Assembly: GCA_024643365.1 (NCBI GenBank)
Contig: JAHENC010000020.1
Location: 124,001 to 188,000 of the forward strand
Length of the DNA stretch: 64,000 nt
DNA from: Crocinitomicaceae bacterium
Lineage (GTDB): Bacteria > Bacteroidota > Bacteroidia > Flavobacteriales_D > Crocinitomicaceae
Direction of reading: 5' to 3'
Part shown: piece after piece, positions 17,186-27,328 of the stretch
Position numbering within the stretch: position 1 is the first letter of the stretch
Layout of the letters: every line of letters starts with the position of its first letter
Notes under the pieces: model-generated
The model's database searches: none
Seen by the model: only the letters and a program-made list of their open reading frames with translations
What the model was told of the DNA's origin: nothing
Translations under genes and position numbers: made by a program

Positions 17186-19366
17186 ATGTCGACTATTTAC
17201 AAGCAACTCTTATTGGTCTTTTGCGGATTGGTGCTAAGTACCTTTTCTTTGCATGGACAGGTAAAAATGAGCGCAAGTAACCGAGTGGACTTGGCCACCA
17301 TTCACCATCAACTGATGGTCGAAAAAGGTGTCATTCACCCAGACCTTTTATCACGTTACCCTATATACCAAATCAACGGAAGTTACTACCTGTCATTTCT
17401 TGGAAAGATTTCGGAAGGATTCAATCGTTCTGAGTTAATCAAAAGAGGTTTCATTGTCGGAAGTCCAATCTCAAATTTGGTCAGCATTAAAGTTCCCTTG
17501 AATAAGACGAGTCAACTTACGACAATCAAAGGACTCGCTTACTTGGAAATTGCTTCTAAGATTCACAATTCTCTGGACAAAGCCATTGTCGACATGCATG
17601 CGGACAGTGTACATCAAGGAATTGGTTTACCACAAGGGTATTCCGGAAAAGACGTATACATTGGTGTGACAGACTGGGGATTTGATTATACCGCTCCTGT
17701 ATTTTACGATACGGCGATGCAGCAATCACGCATTGTGGCAGCTTGGGATCAGTACAAAACGAGTGGGCCACATCCGCAGGGATTTGCTTACGGAACTGAA
17801 TACACGACCCTAGGTGAATTATTTGCAGCAGGAAGTGACACCGCTAACATTTACTCATACGCGACACACGGAACACACGTTTCCTCCATTGCCGGTGGTG
17901 GTGGCGCAGGCACACCCTACAAAGGAGTCGCTTTCGACGCAAACTTTTTATTCGTCACCTTTTTGGTGGATGAAGCAGCAGTGCTTGATGCGTGGGAATG
18001 GATGTATCAAAAAGCGCAAGCAGATGGAAAACGCTTGGTTATTAACATGTCTTGGGGACTTTACCACTTCGGAACATTAGACGGGACTTCTATTTTGAGT
18101 CAAGCAATTACGGCGTATACAGATTTAGGAGTTGTATTTGCAAACTCAGGAGGAAACAACGGAAATGTCAATTTCCACATCAAAAAAACCTTTAATCAAG
18201 ATCAGTTTAAATCGAGAATTGAATTCTATTCATACTCTGCGAATGCAAACATGTGGGGACAAAGTGTCCATGCGTGGGGTGAAGCGGGAAATTCTTTTGA
18301 AAACGGGTTAATCATCACGAATAACGCTGGAAGCACACTGGTAGAAAGTCCATTTTACAGCACCGCAACAGTTACAAATTACATTGATTCGTTTTTAGTT
18401 ACTGGACTGGATACCATTTGGTTTAACATTACTGCGGATGCAGCACATCCTTTAAATGGAAGACCACAAATGCGTTTACGTGTAAAGAATACCAACACGG
18501 CTCTTCGTGTATTACTAAAATCAAAAGCTGAAACAGGTACGGTTCATTATTGGAATGTGACTGAACTTTCGAATGACGTTGGAAATTGGGGAATGCCTTT
18601 TTCTTTTTCCTACGGTGGATCCATTTCCGGAGATAACCAAAATGGAATCAGCGAACCTTCTTGTTCAGAGGATGTCATCAGTGTCGCTGCCTACGCCTCA
18701 CAGTATTTGAGCGGAAGTGGAAATCCTGTTGGTGGTGGAATTGCCTCTTTCTCTTCTGTAGGCCCACGCTACGACGGACAAATGAAACCGGATATCGCAG
18801 CGCCTGGAGTCGCGATTATTTCCGCCATGTCATCGTTTACTGATGCAACCTTCTCTTCTATCGACAATATCAACTTCAATAACAAAACCTACCATTTCGC
18901 GAAAATGTCTGGAACTTCCATGGCTTCACCGATGGTAGCTGGAGTTTCTGCGTTAATCCTTGAAGCGAATCCGTATTTGTCCGCAAGACAAGTGAAAGAA
19001 ATCATCATGTTGACGGCTCGAGAAGATAATTTAACTGGAAACATTCCAGCGGAAGGAAGTCCAATCTGGGGAGCAGGAAAAATCAACGCTTACGCTGCGG
19101 TGAAACTCGCTTTGCAGACTTTAGGATTTGAAAAAGTTCCACACGAAATCGATTGGAATGTCTATCCAAATCCCGTGATGAACGAATTGCATTTCACGAT
19201 CGTTGAACTTCCGAAAACGGTAGACATCATCGATATGGAAGGAAGCATCTACGAAAAGAACATCTACGATGGAAAAGTCTATGTTTCTGACCTTCCAGCA
19301 GGAACGTATTTCATTCGTTTGATCGTCGACGGAAAAGTACAGCAAGAACGTTTTATCAAGCAATAA
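17186..19366 (+). CDS. Secreted subtilisin-like S8 peptidase with T9SS type A sorting domain
   Basis: GVTDWGFDY (Asp), THGTHVSSIAGG (His), GTSMASPMVAG (Ser); C-terminus NVYPNPV...LPAGTYFIRLIVDGKVQQERFIKQ. Confidence 0.92.
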   Translation: MSTIYKQLLLVFCGLVLSTFSLHGQVKMSASNRVDLATIHHQLMVEKGVIHPDLLSRYPIYQINGSYYLSFLGKISEGFNRSELIKRGFIVGSPISNLVSIKVPLNKTSQLTTIKGLAYLEIASKIHNSLDKAIVDMHADSVHQGIGLPQGYSGKDVYIGVTDWGFDYTAPVFYDTAMQQSRIVAAWDQYKTSGPHPQGFAYGTEYTTLGELFAAGSDTANIYSYATHGTHVSSIAGGGGAGTPYKGVAFDANFLFVTFLVDEAAVLDAWEWMYQKAQADGKRLVINMSWGLYHFGTLDGTSILSQAITAYTDLGVVFANSGGNNGNVNFHIKKTFNQDQFKSRIEFYSYSANANMWGQSVHAWGEAGNSFENGLIITNNAGSTLVESPFYSTATVTNYIDSFLVTGLDTIWFNITADAAHPLNGRPQMRLRVKNTNTALRVLLKSKAETGTVHYWNVTELSNDVGNWGMPFSFSYGGSISGDNQNGISEPSCSEDVISVAAYASQYLSGSGNPVGGGIASFSSVGPRYDGQMKPDIAAPGVAIISAMSSFTDATFSSIDNINFNNKTYHFAKMSGTSMASPMVAGVSALILEANPYLSARQVKEIIMLTAREDNLTGNIPAEGSPIWGAGKINAYAAVKLALQTLGFEKVPHEIDWNVYPNPVMNELHFTIVELPKTVDIIDMEGSIYEKNIYDGKVYVSDLPAGTYFIRLIVDGKVQQERFIKQ

Positions 19367-19861
19367 ATGGACATTCGTCTCGCAACTGCACTCGAATTAC
19401 CGATTCTTGAATCCTTGGCACGTAAGATTTGGCCTCATACTTACGCTGATATTATCACCAAAGAACAAATGGACTTTATGTTGAACTGGATGTATTCCAC
19501 GGAAACACTCGTAGCGCAACAGCAATCCGGACACGAATTTTACCTCATTTCCAAAGACAACACAGACGTCGGCTTTATCGCACTAGAACAAGCTGGACAA
19601 GAATTGAAAGTGAATAAAGTATATGTCCTGCCGGAAGTTCAAGGCTGTGGAGCCGGAAAACAACTGATGGACAAAGCCATTGAACGTGCAAAAGCTAAAA
19701 ATTGCACGCACCTATTCCTGCAAGTCAACCGAGCAAACAAGGCAAAATTCTTTTACGACAAACTGGGATTCACTATCCGAAGAGAAGAGAAATTCGACAT
19801 CGGACATGGCTTTTTCATGGATGATTACATCATGGAATTGAAAGTTGAAGAGGTCCTTTAG
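19367..19861 (+). CDS. GNAT family N-acetyltransferase
   Basis: VNKVYVLPEVQGCGAGKQLMDKAIERAKAK; LQVNRANKAKFFYDKLGF. Confidence 0.9.
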   Translation: MDIRLATALELPILESLARKIWPHTYADIITKEQMDFMLNWMYSTETLVAQQQSGHEFYLISKDNTDVGFIALEQAGQELKVNKVYVLPEVQGCGAGKQLMDKAIERAKAKNCTHLFLQVNRANKAKFFYDKLGFTIRREEKFDIGHGFFMDDYIMELKVEEVL

Positions 19862-19904
19862 TCCTAATCACATTTTCCTTATCTTCGCTACCAAAATCTG
19901 ACCT

Positions 19905-20912
19905 ATGCTGAAAATCGACATGCACTCCCATATTATTCCGAAGAATTTACCGAATTGGACGGAGAAATTTGGCTACGGGAAATTCATTTACTTGAATCAC
20001 AATGAAGACCGAAGTGCAGATATGATGCAAGGTGGACAGTTTTTTAGACGCATCAAAGAAAACTGCTGGGATGAAGACTTGCGTTTAGGCGAATACGAGC
20101 AATTTCAAACCCAAACTCAAGTGGTTTGTACGATTCCGGTTTTGTTCTCCTATTGGGCGGAACCGAAGCACGGTTTGGAGTTATCGGAATACTTGAACGA
20201 CCACATCGCGGAATTGGTAGCGAAATACCCGAAAAACTACATTGGATTGGCAACGATTCCGATGCAGGATACGGAATTGGCGATCAAAGAATTGGAACGC
20301 GCCAAAGCCAATGGTCACGTCGGCATTCAAATTGGATCAAACATCAATGACGAGAACTTAAGTGAAGAACGCTTCTTCCCTATTTTCGAAGCATGTGAAC
20401 GCCTTGGAATGGCGGTAATGATTCACCCATGGCAAATGATGGGGTTTGACAGCATGAAAAAGTATTGGCTTCCTTGGTTAGTGGGAATGCCTGCAGAAAC
20501 CTCTCGTGCCGCTTGTTCGATGATTTTTGGTGGTGTTTTGGAACGCTTACCAAACCTACGTGTGTGTTTCTCTCACGCTGGTGGGTCATTTCTTCCCACA
20601 CTGGGTAGAATCGAACATGGATTCAATTGTCGTCCAGATTTAGTAGCGATTGACAATGAGGTGAATCCGCGTGATTACGTCGGGAAATTCTGGGTAGACT
20701 GCATCACGCACGACATCGACGCCTTGAAATACATCTTGAAGATGCAAGGATCCATGCGCGTGTGTCTTGGATCAGATTATCCGTTCCCCTTAGGAGATTT
20801 AGAAATCGGTAAATTCATTGAACAAAGTGACTTATCCCTTCAGGACAAAGAAAACATTTTCTCCAATTCCACTTTGGAATGGTTGAACTTAGATAAGTCC
20901 TTGTTTCTTTAG
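19905..20912 (+). CDS. Amidohydrolase, 2-amino-3-carboxymuconate-6-semialdehyde decarboxylase-like
   Basis: KIDMHSHIIPKNLP; IHPWQMMG; CFSHAGGSFLPTLGRIEHGF; LGSDYPFPLGD. Confidence 0.88.
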   Translation: MLKIDMHSHIIPKNLPNWTEKFGYGKFIYLNHNEDRSADMMQGGQFFRRIKENCWDEDLRLGEYEQFQTQTQVVCTIPVLFSYWAEPKHGLELSEYLNDHIAELVAKYPKNYIGLATIPMQDTELAIKELERAKANGHVGIQIGSNINDENLSEERFFPIFEACERLGMAVMIHPWQMMGFDSMKKYWLPWLVGMPAETSRAACSMIFGGVLERLPNLRVCFSHAGGSFLPTLGRIEHGFNCRPDLVAIDNEVNPRDYVGKFWVDCITHDIDALKYILKMQGSMRVCLGSDYPFPLGDLEIGKFIEQSDLSLQDKENIFSNSTLEWLNLDKSLFL

Positions 20913-21694
20913 TCGATTTTATATTCCAAACGCATCGTGATATTTGCCGTTTTGCGGCGAGAGGAAGTGTTAAAACTTCCACCCCACGAATAATCTTCGG
21001 AAGAATTCTCTGCGGTGATTTGGAACACACCCATATCTGCAGTTTTCAGTCCACCAAGTGTGCCACCTGCGTTTTCAGCGATTTTTTGAGCTCGGTTGTA
21101 AGCATCTTTCGTTGCCTCTTCAATCATTTTTATTTTCAACTCTGCTAATTTCGTGTAGTAATATTCTGGTGCATTCGAATTCAATTCAATACCCGCATCT
21201 ATTAACTGCGATACTTCACGGGAAGTTTTCTCCACCGTATCTACTTTTTTCGAGCGCACTTTCAAACTTTGCGTCAAATTATATCCAGTAAAATACGATC
21301 CGATTTCATTTCCATCTCCGTCGTATTCAGTATGAAACATCTTTTGAATATCCGCTGCTTCAAATACGATTTCATCTTCCGAGATTCCTTTGGACATCAA
21401 ATAAGACTTCACGCGCTTCACATCATTATTCAAATCCGCATACGCTTGTTTTAATTCCATGTTGTTGCGGGAAAAGTTCGCACGCCAAACGATTAAATCC
21501 GAATCAAAGGACTGCTCCCCTAATCCGGTAACGCTAATCACAGGGTCTGGTTTACCCTTGGATAAATACGAATGTCCGAGGATGTATCCTGTGACAATGA
21601 CAGCAATCGAAATGATAAGAGTTGCAGCGTGTGTTTTGAAAAAGTTCATGGCGTTAATTTTTATAAATGTAGCTAAATTAATGTTCCATGTCAA
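20909..21694 (-). CDS. SIMPL domain-containing protein (DUF541)
   Basis: VISVTGLGEQSFDSDLIVWRANFSRNN; C-terminal ANITMRLEYKID. Confidence 0.82.
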   Translation of the reverse strand: MTWNINLATFIKINAMNFFKTHAATLIISIAVIVTGYILGHSYLSKGKPDPVISVTGLGEQSFDSDLIVWRANFSRNNMELKQAYADLNNDVKRVKSYLMSKGISEDEIVFEAADIQKMFHTEYDGDGNEIGSYFTGYNLTQSLKVRSKKVDTVEKTSREVSQLIDAGIELNSNAPEYYYTKLAELKIKMIEEATKDAYNRAQKIAENAGGTLGGLKTADMGVFQITAENSSEDYSWGGSFNTSSRRKTANITMRLEYKID

Positions 21695-21730
21695 AATGTT
21701 TTAATCAAGGAAATTAATTTTTATTCTTTT

Positions 21731-22194
21731 ACTTTTTGGCATGGCCCCAAAAAGTAACAAAAAGCTCTAGCGCTTGAAAGATGAAACGACCCTCATCTTC
21801 CTTGTTGCTAAAATTTCTGAAACTCGCTCTCGTGCCTCGGCTCAGACAACCAGAAATTTTAACGCAACTTCGTCGTGAGAGTTTGCGTTGCATCTTTTCA
21901 TGCACGATAAAAAATTCTTGTAATTGACTATTGTTTACACTTCGAAGAGAAAAATTCTAAATTGAATTAGGACCGACATAGAATTCGAAGTTTTTCAAGG
22001 AGCATTGTTACACGCGAATGCTCAGCATAGCTGTAAGCTCATGCGCCAAGCATCGTGTGACAAAATCCGAAGAAAACCCTTTGCTTGATGTGAGGGATGT
22101 TCCTTCGAAGTAAGATTTGCAAAGGGAATCGAATTCGAATCCCGACATTTCGGGATTGATCTTTTTGCGAACTTTTTGGATCAAGCCAAAAAGT
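21731..22194. repeat. Hairpin-rich noncoding intergenic element bounded by two identical 9-bp palindromes
   Basis: ACTTTTTGG..CCAAAAAGT at 21731-21755 and at 22171-22194; internal perfect stems (see findings); no credible ORF. Confidence 0.6.
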
Positions 22195-22303
22195 GGGAAA
22201 TATGAATAGATACAAAACGAAGTAAAGCACCTAGATTTTAGTCATGATCCAAATTAATTCTTGGCAAAAAAGAACCATTTCTCATGCAACTTGTTACACT
22301 TTC

Positions 22304-23008
22304 ATGGAAACAAAAAACTATTTCATCGTTGGAGCATCATCTGGTATTGGACTTGAACTTGCGAACGCATTACACGCCGAAGGACACCACGTTTACGGAA
22401 CGTATTTTACAAAAGATTTAGCGGAACTTCCTGCTGGAATCCATTACCAACAGTTGGATGTCCGTTCAGAATCATTGGACTTTTCCTTCCTACCCGATCG
22501 CTTAGACGGAATCGTTTATTGTCCGGGAGCCATTTCACTGAAGCCATTCGCACGCATTTCCAGCGCACAATTCCAAGAGGACTTTGACTTACAAGTATTG
22601 GGCGCCATCAAATGCATCCAAGGAAATTTAGCACGACTAAAAGCCGGTGTGACGCCATCAATTTTATTGTTTAGTTCGATTGCTGCAAGTCAAGGATTAA
22701 ATTTCCACACACAAGTTTCTGTTTCAAAAGCAGCCTTAGAAGGACTCACCAAATCGTTAGCCGCAGAATTAGCGCCGACGATTCGCGTGAATTGCATTGC
22801 ACCATCCCTGACGGATACACCTTTGGCGCAAAACCTATTGAACTCCGATCAAAAGAAAGAAGCAAATGGACTTCGTCATCCGATGAAACGTGTAGGAACA
22901 GTCGAAGACATGGCAAACTATGCCGCATTTTTACTTTCCGAGAAAGCATCATGGGTAACTGGACAAATCATCGGAATCGATGGTGGCTTGTCGACTTTAC
23001 GAATTTAA
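22304..23008 (+). CDS. SDR family oxidoreductase
   Basis: FIVGASSGIGLELANAL; SVSKAALEGLTKSLAAEL; GQIIGIDGGLSTL. Confidence 0.92.
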   Translation: METKNYFIVGASSGIGLELANALHAEGHHVYGTYFTKDLAELPAGIHYQQLDVRSESLDFSFLPDRLDGIVYCPGAISLKPFARISSAQFQEDFDLQVLGAIKCIQGNLARLKAGVTPSILLFSSIAASQGLNFHTQVSVSKAALEGLTKSLAAELAPTIRVNCIAPSLTDTPLAQNLLNSDQKKEANGLRHPMKRVGTVEDMANYAAFLLSEKASWVTGQIIGIDGGLSTLRI

Positions 23009-23353
23009 GCGAACCACTAAGGCAAAAACAGCGATTCCAGCCAACAAAGAAACCAACACATTCAAGGCGAAAATGCTGTAATGTCCATTGGAAAGCAATT
23101 GAAAATTCTCGTAGGAAAAGGTACTAAATGTACTGAATCCACCGCAGAAACCTGCGAGTAGTAAAGGTTGAATCCACTCAGTTTTGGGCAACTTGGCAGT
23201 GAAATACAGCACCAACGCAAACACCAAACAAGCGAGTAGGTTACTCCAGAAGGTTGCCCATGGAAAGCCGTTTTGATATGGCATTGCTTTGCTCATTCCG
23301 AAACGCGCAATACTTCCGATTCCTCCGCCGATAAAGACTAAAATCCAATTCAT
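22997..23353 (-). CDS. crcB: Fluoride ion channel CrcB/Fluc
   Basis: GGGIGSIARFGMSK, WATFWSNLLACLV, GFCGGFSTFSTFSYEN. Confidence 0.93.
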   Translation of the reverse strand: MNWILVFIGGGIGSIARFGMSKAMPYQNGFPWATFWSNLLACLVFALVLYFTAKLPKTEWIQPLLLAGFCGGFSTFSTFSYENFQLLSNGHYSIFALNVLVSLLAGIAVFALVVRLNS

Positions 23354-23937
23354 TCTGTGGTGATTTTAACAAAACGACTCAACACAAAGCGACGCATCAC
23401 ATACGCAATGAACATGCCGAGTAATGCTCCAACGAAAACATCCGTGAAATAGTGAACGCCTAAATACATGCGGCTGTAGATGACCAATAAAACGATGGAA
23501 ACGATGAGTGTCTTCATCCAAGTTTTGTAAAAGAAAGGCCAGAAAAACACAGCGAATCCGGCAAAATTTGCAGCGTGGGAGGAAACGAAGCCATATTTTC
23601 CACCCAAATACGGAGATCCATCACTGAATAAATGGTAGTGCAGTTGATCCGCAATAGCCAAATTATGAGATGGACGAAAACGGTGAAAAACTTCCTTAAA
23701 TAATTGGGTAGAAATAACATCGCAGGCAATGATCATTAAAGTTCCAAAAATGAGGAGCATGCTGATTTCTTTCCCGTTTCGTTTTTGCTTAAGCAATATG
23801 ACAATGAGTCCAATCAGAATGGGTAAAATCAGCCACTTCGACGAAAGTCCCCACATCAGTTGATCAAGGAATCCATTGTGCTGCACATTTACCCACAACA
23901 CGAGTTGTTCATCCCACGAATTAAGCTGGGAGATCAT
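23350..23937 (-). CDS. PAP2 family phosphatase
   Basis: [38 protein letters not shown]. Confidence 0.92.
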   Translation of the reverse strand: MISQLNSWDEQLVLWVNVQHNGFLDQLMWGLSSKWLILPILIGLIVILLKQKRNGKEISMLLIFGTLMIIACDVISTQLFKEVFHRFRPSHNLAIADQLHYHLFSDGSPYLGGKYGFVSSHAANFAGFAVFFWPFFYKTWMKTLIVSIVLLVIYSRMYLGVHYFTDVFVGALLGMFIAYVMRRFVLSRFVKITTE

Positions 23938-24922
23938 TCGTTAAGTGCTTCCAAATCAAATCCTTCAACTCAACAATTCCTTTTTGAGCTACGGATGAAA
24001 TGAATACATACGGAATCTCAGGGATGTCCTTTTTCATTTGCGCAATCATCACGTCGTCCAACATATCACTTTTCGTGATCGCCAACAAACGTTCTTTGTG
24101 CAGTAATTCAGGATTGTATTGTTTCAACTCATTTAAGAGTATTCCGTATTCTTTTCGAATGTCGTCACTATCCGCTGGAATCATGAACAACAACAAGGAA
24201 TTTCGTTCAATATGACGCAAAAAGCGAAGTCCAAGTCCTTTTCCTTCGTGCGCTCCTTCGATGATTCCTGGGATATCCGCCATGACAAATGAACGGTGAT
24301 CGCGGTAAGAAACGATTCCTAAATTTGGACGCAGTGTCGTAAACGCGTAATCGCCAATTTCCGGTTTTGCTTCAGAAACAACAGATAACAAGGTGCTTTT
24401 TCCAGCATTTGGGAATCCAACTAGTCCGACATCAGCAAGGAGTTTCATCTCCAAAATCTTCCATCCCTCTTGTCCGGATTCACCTGGCTGCGCATAACGC
24501 GGAGTTTGATTGGTTGGGGATTTGAAATTATTGTTTCCCATACCACCTTTTCCACCTGGCTGAATAATGACTTGTTCTCCGTCCTGTGTAATTTCGAAAA
24601 GTACTTCACCCGTTTCACCATCCTTCGCAAGCGTACCTAGTGGAACATCGATGTATTTATCTTCCCCTTGAGAACCTGTTTTCAAGTTTCCAGCACCATG
24701 AGCACCGTGTCCGGCTTTCACGTGTTTATGGAATTTCAAGTGAAGTAAAGTCCACAGTTGTTTATTTCCACGCAAGTAGATGTGTCCACCACGACCGCCA
24801 TCTCCCCCATCAGGACCACCTTTTGGGATGTATTTTTCACGGCGAAAGTGTGTAGAACCTCCACCTCCGTTACCAGAGGTACAGTGGATTTTTACGTAAT
24901 CAACGAAATTGTCAGATGCCAT
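23921..24922 (-). CDS. obgE: GTPase ObgE
   Basis: [69 protein letters not shown]. Confidence 0.97.
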   Translation of the reverse strand: MASDNFVDYVKIHCTSGNGGGGSTHFRREKYIPKGGPDGGDGGRGGHIYLRGNKQLWTLLHLKFHKHVKAGHGAHGAGNLKTGSQGEDKYIDVPLGTLAKDGETGEVLFEITQDGEQVIIQPGGKGGMGNNNFKSPTNQTPRYAQPGESGQEGWKILEMKLLADVGLVGFPNAGKSTLLSVVSEAKPEIGDYAFTTLRPNLGIVSYRDHRSFVMADIPGIIEGAHEGKGLGLRFLRHIERNSLLLFMIPADSDDIRKEYGILLNELKQYNPELLHKERLLAITKSDMLDDVMIAQMKKDIPEIPYVFISSVAQKGIVELKDLIWKHLTNDLPA

Positions 24923-24931
24923 TGTTAGGCT

Positions 24932-25504
24932 TTAAATTGAATCAATTTCTTGAAACAAACGGTTAGTAATTTCATCAATACTTCCAATTCCATTGATGGA
25001 TATAAACTTATTTTGAGCGTGATAAAACGATTTTACAGGAGCCGTTTCTTGGTTGTAAACATTGATTCTTTTCTCTATCACCTCCGGATTCGCATCGTCT
25101 GCTCTTCCACTTACTTCTGCACGTTTCAATAAACGCGTTTTCAACTCATTCTCTTCAACTTCCAAGGCCAACATGACACTGATTCCTGTTCCTAATTCAT
25201 TCAGGAAGGTATCTAATGCTTCCGCTTGCGCATTTGTACGAGGAAATCCATCAAATATGAAGCCTCTAGGCGACTCATGTTTTACCACTTCTGAACGCAA
25301 CATATCAATCGTTACCGTATCTGGCACCAATTGTCCTTGGTCCATGTAACTTTTCGCCAATGTTCCTAGTGCTGTTTCACCTTTAATATTCGCACGGAAA
25401 ATATCTCCTGTCGAAAGGTGAACCAAACCATATTTTTCAATCAAACGTTCCGATTGCGTTCCTTTTCCTGCTCCTGGAGGTCCAAATAGTACAATGTTTA
25501 ACAT
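24932..25504 (-). CDS. adk: Adenylate kinase
   Basis: VLFGPPGAGKGTQSERL; HLSTGDIFR; IFDGFPRTNAQAEAL; RADD. Confidence 0.97.
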   Translation of the reverse strand: MLNIVLFGPPGAGKGTQSERLIEKYGLVHLSTGDIFRANIKGETALGTLAKSYMDQGQLVPDTVTIDMLRSEVVKHESPRGFIFDGFPRTNAQAEALDTFLNELGTGISVMLALEVEENELKTRLLKRAEVSGRADDANPEVIEKRINVYNQETAPVKSFYHAQNKFISINGIGSIDEITNRLFQEIDSI

Positions 25505-25507
25505 AAG

Positions 25508-26047
25508 TCAGTCTATTAATTGATAAATCTCTTTTAAATTTCTACCTAATTCGTTGTAATCTAGACCATAGCCTACAACAAATTTATTTGGAATCTCCAG
25601 CCCGATGTATTTCGGTTTGTTTTTCCCTAAATACGCCTCCGGTTTGAACAACAGGGTGCATATTTCAATGGATTCAACATCCTGTGTTTTCAATAAAGTC
25701 AATACTTTATCGATGGTAATTCCTGTATCGACGATGTCTTCTAATATGATCACCGATTTGTGTTTCAAATCTGCATTCAATCCGATTAATTCGTCTACGC
25801 GTCCCGTTGTGCTTGTCCCTTGATATGAACTCACTTTCACGAAAGAAATCTCCACATTGGACTCGATGCACTTCATTAAATCCGCTGTAAACATAAAGGA
25901 ACCATTCAAAATGGATAAGAAAATCACATTTTTTCCGTGGTAGTCCTTTTCCAAGTCCTGTGCTAATCTTTCGACTGCGGATTGAATTTCCGCTGCACTG
26001 ATGTAGGATTGAAATTGTTTGTCATGAATGGTGCGCACATCTTTCAT
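25508..26047 (-). CDS. hpt: Hypoxanthine phosphoribosyltransferase
   Basis: FLSILNGSFMFTADLM; VIILEDIVDTGITI; VVGYGLDYNELGRNL. Confidence 0.95.
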   Translation of the reverse strand: MKDVRTIHDKQFQSYISAAEIQSAVERLAQDLEKDYHGKNVIFLSILNGSFMFTADLMKCIESNVEISFVKVSSYQGTSTTGRVDELIGLNADLKHKSVIILEDIVDTGITIDKVLTLLKTQDVESIEICTLLFKPEAYLGKNKPKYIGLEIPNKFVVGYGLDYNELGRNLKEIYQLID

Positions 26048-26134
26048 ATGAATGCAAAGGTACGATTTTGCGGACGTAATTGAAAATTTTCTTTGAATTC
26101 CATTGGTTTAATTTCCTTGCTGTATCTTTGTTGC

Positions 26135-27277
26135 ATGGAAGCAATTTGGTACGGTAATAAAATGAAAGTAGGAGTTCTTGGTGGTGGACAACTTGGACGC
26201 ATGCTCATTCAAGAGGCAACGAACTTGAATATTCACCTACACATGATGGACGGCGACGCCTCTGCTCCTTGCGCGCAACTCGCTCATTCCTTTACCTGTG
26301 GTTCCATTACTGATTACGATGCCGTTTATGCTTTTGGCAAAGACAAGGACTTGATTACAGTGGAAATTGAAAACGTTTCTATAGAAGCATTAGAAGCTCT
26401 AGAAAACGAAGGTGTGAAAGTGTATCCACAGCCACGTGTCTTGCGCATTATTCGCGACAAAGGATTGCAAAAACAATTTTATACCGATCAACACATTCCA
26501 ACGGCTCCATTTGCTCTCATTGAAGACCGTTCGGACTTACTTTCAAAAGCAAGTTTTCCCATTGTACATAAACTACGTACAGGAGGCTACGATGGAAAAG
26601 GAGTAAATATTTTGAAATCTGAAGCAGATGCCTTGTCATCTTTCGATGAACCAAGCATCATTGAGAACAAAATTCCTTTTCAAAAGGAGTTATCGGTCAT
26701 CGTGGCTCGAAATGCAAATGGAGAAATGACAACCTTTCCCTGCGTGGAATGTGAATTCAATCCAGAAGCGAATTTGGTGGAATTCTTGTTCTCTCCGGCG
26801 GAAATTAACTCAGAGGTTGAACAACAAGCAGATGAAATCGCGAAAGACATCATTCAGAAACTAGACATGGTTGGACTTCTTGCGGTTGAATTCTTTTTAA
26901 CGAACGACGGAAGTTTATTGGTAAACGAAATCGCTCCACGTCCACACAACAGCGGACACCATACGATTGAAATTTGTCACACATCACAATTTGCGCAGCA
27001 TTTACGTGCCATCCTCAATTTACCGCTCGGGAATACGTCATTAATCCAATGTGGATCGATGATCAACTTGGTGGGAGAAAAAGGATTTGAAGGTCCCGCC
27101 ATTTACGATGGACTAAAGGAAATCCTTGCGATTCCTGGCGTTTATCCACACATTTACGGGAAAGAAATCACGAAGTCCTTCCGTAAAATGGGACACGTTA
27201 CCATTACCGGAAAAGACATGGTTGAAGTTCGCGAAAAGACGAAGAAAGTCCAAGAAAGCATTCGCGTCATCGCATAA
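26135..27277 (+). CDS. purK: 5-(carboxyamino)imidazole ribonucleotide synthase (alternative in-frame start ATG 26162)
   Basis: KVGVLGGGQLGRMLIQEA; LRTGGYDGKGV; NEIAPRPHNSGHHTIE; ATG 26135 lies 4 nt after a TATCTTTG box. Confidence 0.95.
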   Translation: MEAIWYGNKMKVGVLGGGQLGRMLIQEATNLNIHLHMMDGDASAPCAQLAHSFTCGSITDYDAVYAFGKDKDLITVEIENVSIEALEALENEGVKVYPQPRVLRIIRDKGLQKQFYTDQHIPTAPFALIEDRSDLLSKASFPIVHKLRTGGYDGKGVNILKSEADALSSFDEPSIIENKIPFQKELSVIVARNANGEMTTFPCVECEFNPEANLVEFLFSPAEINSEVEQQADEIAKDIIQKLDMVGLLAVEFFLTNDGSLLVNEIAPRPHNSGHHTIEICHTSQFAQHLRAILNLPLGNTSLIQCGSMINLVGEKGFEGPAIYDGLKEILAIPGVYPHIYGKEITKSFRKMGHVTITGKDMVEVREKTKKVQESIRVIA

Positions 27278-27310
27278 AAAAAGGACCACTTTTCAGCAGT
27301 CCTTTTGATT
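27276..27310. terminator. Putative bidirectional rho-independent terminator
   Basis: AAAAGGAC...GTCCTTTT stem-loop between convergent genes. Confidence 0.6.
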
Positions 27311-27328
27311 ATTTACAATAACTTGATC

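Noticed and set aside
22039-22230. Minus-strand 63-aa ORF within the noncoding element
   Set aside because: Lies over several hairpins, low-quality composition; better explained as structured repeat.
23353-23450. Fluoride riboswitch upstream of crcB
   Set aside because: crcB overlaps the upstream PAP2 gene, leaving no leader; no aptamer-like sequence seen.
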